A program made the translations under genes and the position numbers. A model generated the notes under the pieces. That model was not told the origin of the DNA and searched no databases. It saw only the letters and a program-made list of their open reading frames with translations. From NCBI RefSeq assembly GCF_003287955.1, contig NZ_QMKP01000015.1, forward strand, positions 1-64,000: a DNA stretch of 64,000 nucleotides, in the 5' to 3' direction. Of the stretch, positions 22,447 through 29,802 are shown piece by piece (within the stretch, counting starts at the first letter, position 1; each line of letters begins with the position of its first letter). This DNA comes from Arthrobacter sp. AQ5-06. Lineage in GTDB: Bacteria > Actinomycetota > Actinomycetes > Actinomycetales > Micrococcaceae.

Positions 22447-24525
22447 TCAGGAAACCGGCACCTGCGCCTGGATGGCCGTGATGGCCACCGTGTTCACGAT
22501 GTCCTCCACCGTGCAGCCGCGGGAGAGGTCGTTGACCGGCTTGCGCAGGCCCTGCAGGACGGGCCCGACGGCGACCGCGCCCGAGCTCTGCTGCACCGCC
22601 TTGTACGTGTTGTTGCCGGTGTTCAGGTCGGGGAAGATGAACACGGTCGCCTGTCCTGCCACCGACGAGCCGGGCATCTTGGAGGCCGCGATGGAGGCGT
22701 CCACGGCAGCGTCGTATTGGATGGGGCCTTCGACGGCGAGATCCGGGCGGCGTTCGCGCACCAGTTCGGTGGCCTGCCGGACTTCGTTCACGGCCTCGCC
22801 GGAGCCCGAGCCGCCGGTGGAGTAGGACAGCATGGCCACGCGCGGCTCCACCCCGAACTGCACCGCGGTTTCGGCCGAGGCGAGGGCGATGTCCGCGAGC
22901 TGCTCCACGTTGGGGTCCGGATTTACGGCGCAGTCGCCATAGACCAGCACCCGGTCCGGCATCAGCATCAGGAACACGGAGGACACGATCTTCACGCCGT
23001 CGCGCGTTTTGACGAACTCGAGCGCCGGGCGGATGGTGTGCGCCGTGGTGTGCGCTGCCCCGGACACCATGCCGTCCACCACGCCCAGCTGGACCATCAT
23101 GGTGCCGAAGTAGCTGCCGTCCTGCATGATTTCCAGTGCCTTGGGCAGGTCCACGCCCTTATGTGCCCGCAGCTCCGCGTACTTTTCCGCGAAACCCTGC
23201 CGCAGCTCCGAGGTGGCCGGGTCCACGATGTTGATCCCGGTGAGGTCGATGCCGTTGGCCGCCGCCAGCTCCCGGACCTGCGAATCGGGGCCCAGCAGGG
23301 TAAGGTCGCAGACGTCGCGGCGGTGCAGGATTTCGGCGGCCTGCAGGATCCGGACGTCCGTTCCCTCCGGCAGCACCACATGCCGGCGCTGCCCCCTGGC
23401 CCGTTCGATGAGGTCGTGCAGGAACCGCAGCGGGGTCATCCGTTCCAGGCGCGGCAGGTGGAGCCGCTCCACAAGCTCAGCCTCATCCACCCGTTTGGAC
23501 CACAGGCCGAGCGCGGACGCCACCTTGCGGCGGTGCCCGGACCAGATCTCGCTGCGGACCTCGGAGACCCTCTTGGCGGTGGTGTAGGTGTCATCGCTGG
23601 CGGCAAACACGGGGAAGGGCGCCTGCGCCAGGAGCGGGTAGATGTTGGCGTCCGGGGCCAGGCCACCGGTGAGGATCAGCGCCGACGGAACGGGGAATTC
23701 CGGCGAGAACGACGACGCAAGGCAGGCCACCATCACGTCCGCGCGGTCGCCGGGAACGATCACTAGGGCGCCCTCGTCCAGCACGTTCAGGAAGTTGCCC
23801 ACGTTCATGGCCGCCACCTTGATATCCCGGACGTCGCGTTCCATGTCCGCAAGACCGGCAATCTGGCGTACACCGAGGGCCGCAGCTACCTCACCGGTGG
23901 TGGGCCGGGCGATCTCCTCAAGCTCCGGCAGGACGTACACCGGCCGGTTGGATGCGCCGGGCTTCACGGCGGCCGCGATTTCCTCTACCAAGTCCGGGTC
24001 TGCGCGGTTCACCATGATGGCCAGCAGCGTGCACTTTTCGGCCACCAGTTCCTTGCGGGCAACCTCGACGGCGGCCGCGGCCTCGGCGACGCTGAGCCCC
24101 TTTGCGCCCACCACGGCAACCACTGGCGCGGCCAGGTTGTTCGCCAGCCGGGCGTTGAGGTCAAACTCGACGGCGGCGTCCTGGCCGGTGAGGTCCGTCC
24201 CTTCCACGATCACCACGTCACAATGCTTGGCGATGTCGGCGAAGATCTCCACGCAGCGGGCATCGATGTCCGCGCGTTTTCCGTCTGCCAGGAGAGCACG
24301 CACTTCGGCGGACGTCAGGCCCCCTCGGCAGCGGTCGTCGTCGAGCGCGAAGCGTGATTTCATCAGCGCCACCATGGGGTCGTTGGCGGCGTCCGGGCCG
24401 TGGACCACCGGTTTGAAGAAGCCGATCCGGTCCGCATGCCGGTGGAGCGTGTCCGCGAGGCCCAGGGCCACGAGCGATTTGCCCGATCCTGGAGTGGTCG
24501 CGCTGACGTAGATGCCTTTGGCCAT
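22447..24525 (-). CDS. pta: phosphate acetyltransferase, long form
   Basis: A 692-residue enzyme converting acetyl-CoA + Pi to acetyl phosphate + CoA. It is the long form with an N-terminal DRTGG/P-loop region (IYVSATTPGSGKSLVALGLA, VIVEGTDLTGQDAAVEFDLN) and the C-terminal catalytic PTA domain (HVVLPEGTDVRILQAAEILH, DGMVSGAAHTTAHTIRPALE, VAMLSYSTGGSGSGEAVNEV, IFPDLNTGNNTYKAVQQSSG). The ATG at 24525 follows AAAGGGCGG; the frame stays open far upstream but looks non-coding. It works with acetate kinase (18518-19684). The two genes are not adjacent. Confidence 0.96.
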   Translation of the reverse strand: MAKGIYVSATTPGSGKSLVALGLADTLHRHADRIGFFKPVVHGPDAANDPMVALMKSRFALDDDRCRGGLTSAEVRALLADGKRADIDARCVEIFADIAKHCDVVIVEGTDLTGQDAAVEFDLNARLANNLAAPVVAVVGAKGLSVAEAAAAVEVARKELVAEKCTLLAIMVNRADPDLVEEIAAAVKPGASNRPVYVLPELEEIARPTTGEVAAALGVRQIAGLADMERDVRDIKVAAMNVGNFLNVLDEGALVIVPGDRADVMVACLASSFSPEFPVPSALILTGGLAPDANIYPLLAQAPFPVFAASDDTYTTAKRVSEVRSEIWSGHRRKVASALGLWSKRVDEAELVERLHLPRLERMTPLRFLHDLIERARGQRRHVVLPEGTDVRILQAAEILHRRDVCDLTLLGPDSQVRELAAANGIDLTGINIVDPATSELRQGFAEKYAELRAHKGVDLPKALEIMQDGSYFGTMMVQLGVVDGMVSGAAHTTAHTIRPALEFVKTRDGVKIVSSVFLMLMPDRVLVYGDCAVNPDPNVEQLADIALASAETAVQFGVEPRVAMLSYSTGGSGSGEAVNEVRQATELVRERRPDLAVEGPIQYDAAVDASIAASKMPGSSVAGQATVFIFPDLNTGNNTYKAVQQSSGAVAVGPVLQGLRKPVNDLSRGCTVEDIVNTVAITAIQAQVPVS

Positions 24526-24890
24526 GGTCCGCCCTTTGCTGTGCGTGGTGCCGGTCCTCCATCCTTGCACTTCCCTGGCGGGCCCTGGCGGCCAGGCAGT
24601 GCGCCGGGCCTGCTGAGGCGACCTAAGCTCATCGCCGGGCGTGCGCTCCCGCCCAGTTGCTGTCCGAGGCAACCGGGCTTCGTGGCATCCAGCGCGGCGT
24701 GTCTCGGCGTGTCCGGGCAGGTTCGCGTCCGGCGGGCGGCCCCGGCGCTGACAAACCGGGCTGGAGCGCACATGCCGGCGGCGCGAGGACGGCGGATGAC
24801 AGCGCCCGAGACCGCCGCGCCCTTGACATCGGCCCCGTATCTGGGATTACCTAATGAACATTCGGTAAATAAAGCTGGAGGCAATGACGC
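24526..24890. other. divergent intergenic region between pta and paaI
   Basis: A 365-base region. It contains the paaI promoter and PaaR-like box at its right end (listed separately) and presumably the pta promoter at its left. No supported ORF was seen. Confidence 0.5.
24823..24866 (+). promoter_or_regulatory. paaI-paaK promoter with PaaR-like box
   Basis: TTGACA (24823-24828) and TTACCT (24847-24852), with an 18-base spacer, are followed at once by AATGAACATTCGGT (24853-24866). The latter matches 7 of 10 fixed positions of the PaaR core ACCGNNCGNNCGGT, with one half well kept. A repressor there would cover the start of transcription. Confidence 0.6.
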
Positions 24891-25364
24891 ATGGCTGAAG
24901 CAGCACTCTCCGGGGCCACCCACCCCATCCTGGAAAACGACTACGCCTCCGAATGGATGGGCATCGAAGTCCTCGCCGTCAGCGACGGGCACGCGACCAT
25001 CCGTATGACCCTCCGGCAGGAAATGCTCAACGGCTTCGGCATGGCCCACGGCGGAATGATCTTCGCCTTCGCCGACTCTGCCTTCGCCCTGGCCTGCAAT
25101 CCGGTCACCCCCACCCCGGAAGAGGCCGACAGCATTACCGTTGCCGCCGGCGTCGACATCAACTTCCTGAAGCCCGCCTACCGCGGCCAGGTGATCACCG
25201 CCGTCGCGGACCGCCGTTCCAGTTCGGGACGCAGCGGCCTGTACGACATCCAGATCTTCGCGGCCGACATCGACGCGCAGCCCGGTTCACTGCCCAGTTC
25301 CGGCACACCGGGGGAACTCATCGCCGAGTTCCGCGGACGCAGCCGCACCATCCCCAAGAAGTAG
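24891..25364 (+). CDS. paaI: hydroxyphenylacetyl-CoA thioesterase, PaaI type
   Basis: A 157-residue hotdog-fold thioesterase that clears dead-end acyl-CoA intermediates of phenylacetate breakdown. The key motif is NGFGMAHGGMIFAFADSAFA (HGG-x-hydrophobic-x(5)-D), then ITVAAGVDINFLKPAYRGQ and RRSSSGRSGLYDIQIF. GGAGG lies eight bases before the ATG. The paaK gene follows after six bases, so they form an operon under a PaaR-like box. Confidence 0.92.
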   Translation: MAEAALSGATHPILENDYASEWMGIEVLAVSDGHATIRMTLRQEMLNGFGMAHGGMIFAFADSAFALACNPVTPTPEEADSITVAAGVDINFLKPAYRGQVITAVADRRSSSGRSGLYDIQIFAADIDAQPGSLPSSGTPGELIAEFRGRSRTIPKK

Positions 25365-25370
25365 GACGCC

Positions 25371-26735
25371 ATGACCCTCCACGCCCCCGAAACCCCCACG
25401 CCGCAGGCAACCAACGCAGCCGCCGCCCCCGCCCTGGATCGCGAAGAGACCATCTCCCGCGACGAACTCGAAGCCCTCCAGCTCAACCGTCTGCAGCACA
25501 CGGTGGCCTACGCCTACGACCGCGTGCCCCTGTACAAGCGCAAGTTCGACGACGCCGGCATCCACCCCAGGGACCTGCGCGAACTAGGCGACCTCGGCAA
25601 CTTCCCGTTCACCACCAAGGAAGACCTGCGCGCCGAATACCCGTTCGGCATGTTCGCCGTGCCGCAGAGCGAAGTAGCCCGCGTGCACGCAAGTTCGGGC
25701 ACCACGGGCCGGCCCACCGTCGTCGGGTACACCAAACAGGACCTGGCCGACTGGGCCAAACTCGTGGCCCGTTGCCTCCGCGCGTCAGGCGTCCGGCCCG
25801 GCATGAAGGTCCACAACGCCTACGGCTATGGCCTGTTCACCGGCGGACTGGGCGCGCACGCCGGCGCCGAAGCACTGGGCTGCACTGTCATCCCGATGTC
25901 CGGCGGGCAGACTGAACGCCAGATCCAGCTCATCCAGGATTTCCAGCCGGACGCCATCCTCTGCACCCCCACCTACCTGCTCACCATCGCCGACGCCATG
26001 GCGCACACGGGCATCGACCCGACGTCCACCTCCCTCAAGTACGCGGTGCTGGGCGCCGAACCGTGGACGCAGGAGATGCGGCACGAACTCGAAGTCACCA
26101 TGAACATCAAAGCCTGCGACATCTACGGCCTGTCCGAAGTGATGGGGCCGGGCGTCGCCGGCGAATCGGTGGAAACCCAGGACGGCAGCCACATCTGGGA
26201 GGACCACTTCCGCCCCGAAATCATCGACGCCTTCAACCCCGCGGTGGGCAAGGAAAACGTACTGCGCGACGGCGAACACGGCGAACTGGTGTTCACGTCG
26301 CTCACCAAGGAAGCGCTGCCGATCATCCGCTACCGCACCAAGGACCTCACCCGCCTGCTGCCCGGCACCGCCCGTCCCGCGCACCGCCGGATGGGCCGCA
26401 TCACCGGCCGCAGCGACGACATGATCATCCTGCGCGGCGTGAACCTGTTCCCGTCCCAGATCGAGGAAATCGCGCTGCGCATCCCGGAGCTCAGCCCGCA
26501 CTTCCAGCTCGAACTCACCCGGCCCGAAGGCCAGCGGATGGACCAGATGACGGTCAAGATCGAACGCCGGGACGCTGTGACAGTGGAGCAGAGCACGACG
26601 GCGGCGCGCACCTTGCAGGAACAGATCAAGATCCACGTGGGTTCTTCGTGCGCCGTTGACGTGGTGGAGCCGGGCTCGCTGGAGCGGTCAAACGGCAAAC
26701 TGCGCCGGATCTACGACCTGCGGCCCAAGGCATAG
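25371..26735 (+). CDS. paaK: phenylacetate-CoA ligase
   Basis: A 454-residue ANL-superfamily ligase: phenylacetate + ATP + CoA to phenylacetyl-CoA, the entry step of the aerobic pathway. Motifs include the AMP loop HASSGTTGRPTVVGYT, NAYGYGLFTGGLGAHAGAEA, DIYGLSEVMGPGVA, IIRYRTKDLTRLLPG and GRSDDMIILRGVNLFPSQIE. It ends SNGKLRRIYDLRPKA. It lies six bases after paaI. Downstream are a transporter relic and a terminator, so the operon ends here. Confidence 0.96.
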   Translation: MTLHAPETPTPQATNAAAAPALDREETISRDELEALQLNRLQHTVAYAYDRVPLYKRKFDDAGIHPRDLRELGDLGNFPFTTKEDLRAEYPFGMFAVPQSEVARVHASSGTTGRPTVVGYTKQDLADWAKLVARCLRASGVRPGMKVHNAYGYGLFTGGLGAHAGAEALGCTVIPMSGGQTERQIQLIQDFQPDAILCTPTYLLTIADAMAHTGIDPTSTSLKYAVLGAEPWTQEMRHELEVTMNIKACDIYGLSEVMGPGVAGESVETQDGSHIWEDHFRPEIIDAFNPAVGKENVLRDGEHGELVFTSLTKEALPIIRYRTKDLTRLLPGTARPAHRRMGRITGRSDDMIILRGVNLFPSQIEEIALRIPELSPHFQLELTRPEGQRMDQMTVKIERRDAVTVEQSTTAARTLQEQIKIHVGSSCAVDVVEPGSLERSNGKLRRIYDLRPKA

Positions 26736-26742
26736 TCCTAAC

Positions 26743-26865
26743 AACTTCCTGCGCGAACTGGCACACGCGTTAGCCATGGGCCTGCTCCCCACCTACGAAT
26801 CCGTAGGCATCCTGGCCCCGGTCCTCCTGACCGTTCTGCGGTTCATCCAGGGCTTCGCGACCTCA
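26743..26865 (+). pseudogene. remnant of an MHS-family MFS transporter
   Basis: About 40 codons after paaK read LRELAHALAMGLLPTYESVG then ILAPVLLTVLRFIQGFA. This is the signature loop of metabolite:proton symporters (GLLPTY-x-x-IG-x-x-APILL-x-x-LR-x-IQGF). No start, no remaining helices and a loss of similarity after IQGFA show a deletion relic, perhaps of a phenylacetate or aromatic-acid permease once in the operon. The frame stays open into the following tetR gene by chance. Confidence 0.7.
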
Positions 26866-26941
26866 CGCTGGAGGAAAACGCCAGCCAAGCGCGAACGGAT
26901 ACTTGAGGCCCCAGCCCTCCCGTCCAACCCTGCTCCAGACA

Positions 26942-26975
26942 GGCGGCGGCCCACCACGGTGGCCCGCCGCTTTTG
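26942..26975 (+). terminator. Rho-independent terminator after paaK
   Basis: The stem GGCGGCGGCCCACC / GGTGGCCCGCCGC (one mismatch) with a three-base loop is followed by TTTTG. It separates the paaIK transcript from the tetR gene. Confidence 0.75.
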
Positions 26976-27014
26976 TCTGCCGAGTGTCCGCGGGGCTGCG
27001 CCGCTACAGGGATT

Positions 27015-27028
27015 ACCGAACGTTCATG
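27015..27028. promoter_or_regulatory. PaaR-like box before the tetR gene
   Basis: ACCGAACGTTCATG keeps the left half of ACCGNNCGNNCGGT (7 of 10 fixed positions), 15 bases before the regulator's ATG. It fits autoregulation. Confidence 0.55.
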
Positions 27029-27042
27029 GGAAAATAGCCGGT

Positions 27043-27648
27043 ATGCCCACTACAGCAGCCCCCAACAAGCGCGGGCGTCCCGGTTACGACCAGCAGTCAG
27101 TGCTGCTCATCGCCGTCGACGTCTTCAACCGGCACGGCTACGACGCCACCTCCATGGGCATCCTCGCCGAGAACCTGGGCATCTCAAAATCGGCCATCTA
27201 CCACCACGTTCCGTCCAAGGGCGACCTCCTCAAGCTCGCGCTCGATCATGCGCTGGGCGGCCTGGAATCAATCCTCGAACAGCCCGGGGCGCAAAGCGGC
27301 GCGGCGGATGCACGGCTGGAATTTGTGCTGCGGCAGACCGTGGCGGTACTGGTGGAGCGTCTGCCGTTTGTCACGCTGCTCCTGCGGTTGCGGGGCAATA
27401 CTGACATTGAGCGCGACGCCCTGGAACGCCGTCGCGCGTTTGATCACGAGGTGGCCGCCCTGATTTCCGCGGCCCGCGACGACGGCTCGCTGCGCCAGGA
27501 CATCGATCCCCGCACCGTCACGCGCCTGCTGTTCGGCACCATCAACTCAATCGTGGAATGGTACAAGCCGGGCGGCTCCCTCACACCGGAAAAACTGGCC
27601 GACGACGTCATCACCATCGCGTTCGACGGGCTACACGCGCAGGCCTGA
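27043..27648 (+). CDS. paaR: TetR-family repressor, probable PaaR
   Basis: A 201-residue TetR protein. N-terminal HTH: VFNRHGYDATSMGILAENLG, then ISKSAIYHHVPSKGDLLKLA. An all-helical ligand domain follows, with the common actinobacterial C-terminal pattern (RLLFGTINSIVEWYKPGGSL). The ATG at 27043 is chosen; the open frame upstream is the transporter relic. Position after paaIK and PaaR-type boxes at this gene, paaI, paaZ and the thiolase operon point to the phenylacetyl-CoA-responsive repressor of phenylacetate genes. Confidence 0.82.
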   Translation: MPTTAAPNKRGRPGYDQQSVLLIAVDVFNRHGYDATSMGILAENLGISKSAIYHHVPSKGDLLKLALDHALGGLESILEQPGAQSGAADARLEFVLRQTVAVLVERLPFVTLLLRLRGNTDIERDALERRRAFDHEVAALISAARDDGSLRQDIDPRTVTRLLFGTINSIVEWYKPGGSLTPEKLADDVITIAFDGLHAQA

Positions 27649-27655
27649 CAGGGAC

Positions 27656-27704
27656 GGTGGTTGAGCCTGCCGAAGCCATTGGGATCTCGACAGGCTCAAC
27701 CACC
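27656..27704. repeat. complete TTGAGCCTG palindromic repeat
   Basis: GGTGGTTGAGCCTGCCGA (27656-27673) pairs with TCGACAGGCTCAACCACC (27687-27704), with one mismatch and a 13-base loop. It lies nine bases after the paaR stop. Related copies are at 17207, 29748 and 29776. Confidence 0.88.
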
Positions 27705-27858
27705 CCTCGGGACGTGCCCCCAGCAAGTCGCAGGTGACCTCATGCCAGACCAACAAAGTGGTCCCCAACCAAGCTGCCAGTGCGTCCTGTTGCGCTATAT
27801 ACAACTTATCCATCGAATGCTATGGTCTGTTTCCATACCACTTCGAAGGGGACAACTC

Positions 27859-29139
27859 ATGCGCCGTATAGTCCGACTAACCGCCATCGTTGCGGCCTCT
27901 CTTGTCGCCCAAATGGCATTGGCCGGTTGCGCTGCCAGCCCGGGAAGCGGCGCATCGACGGTCACGGAATGTCGCCAGCTCAGCCCGGGCCTGCCATGGT
28001 TCGGGAACATTCGCGAACGGTTGCAGACGACGATCGACGCGCACAGCAGCTGCACCGGCACGTTTTCAGGCGGACGGGTGCCGGTGGCGATCTTTGACTG
28101 GGACAACACGGTTGTCAAGAACGACATAGGGTACGGGACAAACTTCTGGATGTTGCGTAACGATAAGGTTCTTCAGCCTGCCAACAAGGATTGGAAAACG
28201 ACCGACCGCTATCTCACCGATGCGGCGGCCGTCGCTTTGAGCGCCGCCTGTGGTAGCGAGACTCCTGCAGGCCAGCCGCTGAAGACAAGCACTGATGCCG
28301 AGTGTGCGGACGAGATCGTTGCAGTCCTGGATGACACAACGCGCGCTGGTGAACCCGCCTTTGCAGGCTTCGACGCACGCCGCATGACGGGGGCATATTC
28401 CTGGGGGGCGGCCTTGTCTGCCGGTTACACCGCGGAGGATTTGGAGGGATTCGCTGCCGCGATGAAACAGGAGAACTTGGGAGCCCCGGAGGGCGCGACG
28501 CAGACTGTCGGGACGAAACAGGTGGACGGTTACATCCGGGTGTATCAGCAAATCAAGGACCTCATCGGCACCCTGCAGGCTCACGGTGTTCAGACTTGGG
28601 TGGTTTCCGCATCGCCGGAACCAATTGTCAAGGTGTGGGCCGAGGAGGTCGGGATCGACGCTGCGCATATCGTCGGCGTACGAAGCGTTTATGAAAACGG
28701 CATCCAGACACCTCATCTGGAGGGCTGCGGGGGAGTGCCTGACGGCGACGATTCTGTCATGACCTACATCGACGGGAAGCGCTGCTGGGCAAACCAGGTG
28801 ATCTTCGGAGTCGAAGGGCCCGCGGCATTTGAGCAGCTTCCGGCGGAGCGCCGTCAGATACTCTCTGCGGGTGACTCTGTCACCGACGTCACCTTTGTGG
28901 GTGACGCCACCGAGGCCCGCCTCGTTATCAACCGCAACAAGGCCGAACTCATGTGCCGTGCGTACGATAATGACGACGGCAAATGGCTGGTGACGCCGAT
29001 GTTCATAGATCCCAAACCCCAGCGAACCGATCCTTACGCTTGCTCTACGAAGGCTTACACTAACCCCAACAACAGCCCAGGGCCGGTAAAACGGGTAGAC
29101 GGCAGTGTGATTCCAGACCAGACAGACACTGCTCACTGA
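27859..29139 (+). CDS. HAD-family phosphatase lipoprotein
   Basis: A 426-residue exported protein: signal MRRIVRLTAIVAASLVAQMA with lipobox LAGC. HAD motif I is VAIFDWDNTVVKNDIGYG (DxDxT), motif II TWVVSASPEP, and motif IV region SAGDSVTDVTFVGDA. The helical cap carries several cysteines. The arrangement recalls secreted phosphoserine/phosphorylcholine phosphatase-like HADs. The ATG at 27859 follows AAGGGGACAACTC; an open frame to 27661 crosses the repeat. By eye the gene is more AT-rich than its neighbours, with codons (ATA, TTG, GGG) rare elsewhere, so horizontal gain is possible. Confidence 0.85.
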   Translation: MRRIVRLTAIVAASLVAQMALAGCAASPGSGASTVTECRQLSPGLPWFGNIRERLQTTIDAHSSCTGTFSGGRVPVAIFDWDNTVVKNDIGYGTNFWMLRNDKVLQPANKDWKTTDRYLTDAAAVALSAACGSETPAGQPLKTSTDAECADEIVAVLDDTTRAGEPAFAGFDARRMTGAYSWGAALSAGYTAEDLEGFAAAMKQENLGAPEGATQTVGTKQVDGYIRVYQQIKDLIGTLQAHGVQTWVVSASPEPIVKVWAEEVGIDAAHIVGVRSVYENGIQTPHLEGCGGVPDGDDSVMTYIDGKRCWANQVIFGVEGPAAFEQLPAERRQILSAGDSVTDVTFVGDATEARLVINRNKAELMCRAYDNDDGKWLVTPMFIDPKPQRTDPYACSTKAYTNPNNSPGPVKRVDGSVIPDQTDTAH

Positions 29140-29215
29140 TCAGCCGGATCTTGGGACGGTGAACCGTAGCCAATAAAGAAGCAACTAATGATGTAGGCAA
29201 GGCGGACTCGCCCAC

Positions 29216-29249
29216 GAGGGGGCGTCCCGCAGGCCGGGACGTCCCCTCA
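29216..29249. terminator. hairpin between convergent genes
   Basis: The stem GAGGGGGCGTCCCG / CGGGACGTCCCCTC (one mismatch), loop CAGGC, lies 76 bases after the HAD gene and faces the VOC gene. Confidence 0.65.
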
Positions 29250-29277
29250 TGGTGTGGCGCGGGCAGAGTAACGCAGG

Positions 29278-29685
29278 TCAGAGCTGGTACTCGGCCTGCA
29301 TACCCAACGTCTCGTGAACGCAGAGGATGTTGTGCTCCGTGTCCATGAACCAGGCGCACTTCTCGGAGTCCGTAGTGCAGATGTGGTTCTCGGTCTTCAG
29401 GTTGGGCAGGTCATAGTCCTGGAACCGGACGCCCTTGGCCTCCATGTCCTGCACGATCCGCTCAATGTCACGCACCTCGAAACTGAGGGCGGTGTGCTCG
29501 GAGTGTTTCCCGTCCGAGACTGGCAACAACTGCAGCGTCGGGCCGCCGTCGCTACCGAGTAATTCGCTTCCATCGTCTGTCAATCCGCGGTGCGGGAGGC
29601 CCAGTTTTTCGGTGTAGAAACTGCGGGCGCGCGCTGCATCATCGACGGGCAGGATGGTTGTGGCTGTGTTCAGGGCTAGGTTCAT
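29278..29685 (-). CDS. VOC-superfamily (glyoxalase/dioxygenase-like) protein
   Basis: A 135-residue single-domain VOC protein with two beta-alpha-beta-beta-beta modules: ATTILPVDDAARARSFYTEK, LGLPHRGLTDDGSELLGS, HTALSFEVRDIERIVQDME and CAWFMDTEHNILCVHET. Candidate metal ligands are His in SEHTALSF and Glu/His near the C-terminus. A GGAGG-type site precedes the ATG. The substrate is unknown. Confidence 0.85.
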   Translation of the reverse strand: MNLALNTATTILPVDDAARARSFYTEKLGLPHRGLTDDGSELLGSDGGPTLQLLPVSDGKHSEHTALSFEVRDIERIVQDMEAKGVRFQDYDLPNLKTENHICTTDSEKCAWFMDTEHNILCVHETLGMQAEYQL

Positions 29686-29747
29686 TTGGCCACCTCCTAC
29701 GGTGGAAATTTTACGCCTGAGCGGCGTCGAAAGATCTCCCGCAGGCG

Positions 29748-29800
29748 GGTTTCGACGGACTCAACCACCGGGCCCTGGTTTCGACAGGCTTAACCACGGG
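29748..29800. repeat. two direct half-copies of the TCGACAGGCTCAACCAC repeat
   Basis: GGTTTCGACGGACTCAACCA (29749-29768) and GGTTTCGACAGGCTTAACCA (29778-29797) are tandem, same-orientation copies of one arm of the repeat at 27656-27704. They end a few bases before the paaZ stop. Confidence 0.8.
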
Positions 29801-29802
29801 GC

